A stretch of DNA of 64,000 nt from Paraburkholderia panacisoli. GTDB lineage: Bacteria; Pseudomonadota; Gammaproteobacteria; Burkholderiales; Burkholderiaceae. Shown here piece by piece: positions 63,638 through 64,000 of this stretch. Each line of letters opens with the position of its first letter. The first letter of the stretch is position 1. The stretch is taken from the NCBI RefSeq assembly GCF_008369935.1, contig NZ_VTUZ01000002.1:416041-480040 (forward strand), written 5' to 3'. A program made the translations under genes and the position numbers. Below the pieces are notes generated by a model. It was not told the DNA's origin, did no database searches, and saw nothing but the letters and a program-made list of their open reading frames with translations.

Positions 63638-64000
63638 GTAAGCACCCGGGGAAGGCATCTTGACAAGGGCAATCGCTGAAACGATCAAGCCGTGGTCGGC
63701 GTCCAGCGATGAGGAAGCAGTTGCGTGATGTCGGCGGCACGGTGTGTCGGCAAGCGCGTCAGCACGTTCTTCAGGTAAGCCAGCGGATCGTGCCCGTTCA
63801 GTTGTGCAGAGCGGATCAGTGTCATGATCGCGGCCGCGCGTTTTCCGGCACGCAGGGATCCTGCGAACAACCAGTTCGACCTCCCCAGAGCCCATGGCCG
63901 TATTTGATTCTCGACCCAGTTGTTATCTGCAGGCACACGCCCGTCATCCAGATAGCGCGTAAGCGCTTCCCAGCGTTTGAGGCTGTAGTCGAGTGCTGCG
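63638..64000 (-). mobile_element. IS66-family insertion sequence, one end
   Basis: GTAAGCA at 63638 resembles the GTAAGCG that begins IS66 terminal inverted repeats and lies 47 bp outside the tnpC stop. The element runs past the window end, so its other end, tnpA and tnpB are not visible. Confidence 0.65.
63685..64000 (-). CDS. tnpC: IS66 transposase TnpC, C-terminal part
   Basis: The frame is open to the window end and encodes ALDYSLKRWEALTRYLDDGRVPADNNWVENQIRPWALGRSNWLFAGSLRAG and the tail LKNVLTRLPTHRAADITQLLPHRW. This is the C-terminus of IS66 TnpC, including the catalytic Glu in WVENQIRP. No disruption is seen in the visible 104 residues. Confidence 0.92.
   Translation of the reverse strand, partial: AALDYSLKRWEALTRYLDDGRVPADNNWVENQIRPWALGRSNWLFAGSLRAGKRAAAIMTLIRSAQLNGHDPLAYLKNVLTRLPTHRAADITQLLPHRWTPTTA

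Overview
The window looks like chromosome 1 of a Burkholderiaceae bacterium, most likely Paraburkholderia or Burkholderia. The evidence is the high G+C content and strong GC3 bias of the core genes, and family-typical proteins and gene orders: lpxL-dapF-DUF484-xerC, hslVU, regBA, metX-metW, gatCAB, mreBCD-mrdA-rodA, queCED. The QueE protein also has the CX14CX2C cluster known from Burkholderia.

Positions 1-43,800 are dense housekeeping sequence. In order they hold: a truncated MFS exporter; small membrane proteins, an aldo/keto reductase and a PhyH dioxygenase; metK (-), divergent from lpxL-dapF-DUF484-xerC-rlmI; a His-rich CobW GTPase and dksA; hslVU; the RegB/RegA redox two-component system (-); a TPR-glycosyltransferase; argB, a HAD nucleotidase and slmA; metX-metW-ampG-M48 protease; xth, ppk2 and gatCAB (-); the rod-shape operon mreBCD-mrdA-rodA; a Sel1 protein and an aldolase; and the preQ0 operon queC-queE-queD (-). 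The best non-coding element is a SAM-II-type riboswitch pseudoknot before metX. It carries an extra hairpin between P1 and the conserved core. The metK leader has two mutually exclusive stems but does not match a class I know.

At 43,835-43,918 there is the 3' half of a tRNA-Phe on the minus strand, followed by its own intrinsic terminator. This is the expected scar of tyrosine-integrase insertion at the anticodon loop. Everything to the right, about 20 kb up to the window end, has accessory character: lower and more variable G+C, long non-coding stretches, and debris (integrase fragment, IS6-family transposase remnant, thiolase tail, GNAT pseudogene cut by an IS66 element). I infer a genomic island whose other end, with the intact tRNA-Phe, lies outside the window.

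The island carries an MFS exporter, a PLC/acid-phosphatase-like phosphoesterase, an LprI-like membrane protein, a polyhydroxybutyrate set (phaB, a phasin, a 65-aa gene) and a benzoate/catechol ortho-cleavage cluster. The catabolic cluster is divergent. catA-benA-benB-benC-benD run leftwards. A BenM/CatM-type LysR gene, catB, catC and benE run rightwards. Together they import benzoate (BenE), oxidise it to the cis-diol (BenABC), dehydrogenate that to catechol (BenD), open the ring to cis,cis-muconate (CatA), and convert it via muconolactone (CatB) to beta-ketoadipate enol-lactone (CatC). The last steps (PcaD, PcaIJ, PcaF) are absent, except for a thiolase-like tail beside benD, so they must be encoded elsewhere.
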